Positions 6,150 to 6,505 of a stretch of DNA of 6,505 bases are shown in pieces (the stretch's first letter is position 1; each line of letters begins with the position of its first letter). The translations under genes and the position numbers were made by a program. The stretch covers positions 1-6,505 of the forward strand of contig CANQVY010000070.1 of NCBI GenBank assembly GCA_947627405.1, in the 5' to 3' direction. The notes beneath the pieces are model-generated. The model did no database searches. It was not told where the DNA came from and was given only the letters and a program-made list of their open reading frames with translations. This stretch comes from an uncultured Bacilli bacterium (GTDB taxonomy: Bacteria > Bacillota_I > Bacilli_A > RF39 > UBA660).

Positions 6150-6174
6150 AAACTCGAACTTAAAGTCCGAGTTT
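6150..6174 (-). terminator. 11-bp hairpin, possible terminator
   Basis: The arms at 6150-6160 (AAACTCGAACT) and 6164-6174 (AGTCCGAGTTT) pair over 11 positions around a 3-nt loop. The single plus-strand mismatch becomes a G-U pair in minus-strand RNA, so the stem is best on the minus strand, downstream of the glycohydrolase gene. The T tract is short (TTTT then AAAA), so termination strength is uncertain. Confidence 0.5.
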
Positions 6175-6332
6175 CTTATCAATATGGTGCGAGTGACGTA
6201 ATAATCTACAATCTTGCAATGATATTGTTAACATCAACAGGATGTATCCCAAAGCCAATCATCCACATTTACAATTTCAAAAGATAGAAGTACGTTAAGT
6301 CAAGAAACTTTTATAACGATTCGTTCTTATGA

Positions 6333-6505
6333 TCAATGACTATTATTGTTTTTTAAAACTTTAGCATACCCTTTATCCAATAAGCTGCTAAAATCATTAG
6401 GAATTTTTTCCTTTGCTTCTTCTATTAATTCATTGGGAATCCCATATAATGCTTCTGCCATTGAACCAACTATACAAGCATTTGTATCTGTATCACCACC
6501 AAAAG
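6333..6505 (-). CDS. ADP-ribosylglycohydrolase family protein, C-terminal part (partial)
   Basis: Only the last 56 codons are in the window; the gene enters from the right edge and ends at TGA 6333-6335. The visible part begins FGGDTDTNACIVGSMAEALY. The GDTDTNA motif is the C-terminal metal-binding signature of the ADP-ribosylglycohydrolase (DraG/ARH) fold, where the two Asp help hold Mg or Mn. The following GIPNELIEEAKEKIP matches the usual helix after it, and the ending is normal for the family, so the C-terminus looks complete. Family members remove ADP-ribose from protein side chains or act on related small ADP-ribosyl compounds; the substrate cannot be told from this fragment. Any promoter and partner genes lie outside the window. 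Confidence 0.88.
   Translation of the reverse strand, partial: FGGDTDTNACIVGSMAEALYGIPNELIEEAKEKIPNDFSSLLDKGYAKVLKNNNSH

Larger units (their letters stand above)
5882..6332. other. Intergenic stretch with gene debris and a hairpin
   Basis: No intact gene is present in these 451 nt. It holds the leader repeat at 5883-5922, a stop-to-stop remnant at 5980-6129 and an 11-bp hairpin at 6150-6174. There are also two short overlapping protein-like pieces on the minus strand near 6206-6299 (LSFEIVNVDDWLWDTSC in one frame, MWMIGFGIHPVDVNNIIARL in another). Those pieces sit in different frames with no ribosome sites, which could mean a decayed gene or chance. Confidence 0.5.

Noticed and set aside
6185..6198. 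TGGTGCGAGTGACG resembling the reversed 3' end of a tRNA gene
   Set aside because: No matching acceptor, anticodon or T-arm pairing could be found next to it.
5021..6348. CAATAATAGT at 5021-5030 and its reverse complement at 6339-6348, as possible ends of a mobile element
   Set aside because: Only 10 bp of low-complexity AT-rich match, with no transposase and no target duplication seen; chance is the simpler explanation.

Overview
The window is very AT-rich DNA with short intergenic gaps, strong AGGAGG-type ribosome binding sites and AT-rich hairpin/T-tract terminators. TGA is used as a stop and Trp is TGG, so the genetic code is the standard bacterial one. This points to a low-GC Firmicute (Bacilli/Erysipelotrichia/Clostridia type, possibly an anaerobic gut lineage). 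The species cannot be named from the sequence.

Layout: positions 1-984 (minus) hold the N-terminal 328 codons of a membrane-anchored extracellular protein that runs off the left edge. It has its own extended -10 promoter, which is interlocked with the terminator of the next gene. Positions 1048-3421 (minus) are a two-gene heavy-metal resistance operon. A CadC/SmtB-type ArsR-family repressor (3074-3421) is followed, with a 14-nt overlap, by a Zn/Cd/Pb-type P1B ATPase (1048-3087, TTG start). The operon is read from a perfect TTGACA-N17-TATAAT promoter, and a 22-bp near-palindrome lies over the predicted transcription start. The expected circuit is simple: metal binds the repressor, the operator is released, and the efflux pump is made.

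Divergent from the operon, 3549-4499 (plus) encodes a UvsE/UVDE-type UV-damage endonuclease. It is followed by a 45-residue single-pass membrane protein (4572-4709, plus) and a strong 14-bp-stem terminator. The stretch 4761-5065 has no convincing gene but carries a four-segment set of CATTTG/CAAATG repeats able to form alternative hairpins.

Positions 5066-5881 (minus) encode a 271-residue protein I do not recognise. A 9-bp inverted repeat sits over its leader and brackets its ribosome binding site. Between 5882 and 6332 there is no intact gene: one stop-to-stop frame without a start looks like gene debris, and there is an 11-bp hairpin. The right edge (6333-6505, minus) is the C-terminal end of an ADP-ribosylglycohydrolase-family protein with the GGDTDTNA motif.

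No RNA genes, CRISPR arrays or intact mobile elements were seen. The best-supported module is the metal-responsive cadC-cadA operon. The least explained parts are the 271-residue protein with its leader hairpin, the small membrane protein and the 4801-4880 hairpin cluster. I did not find convincing evidence of a wholly new multi-gene system.
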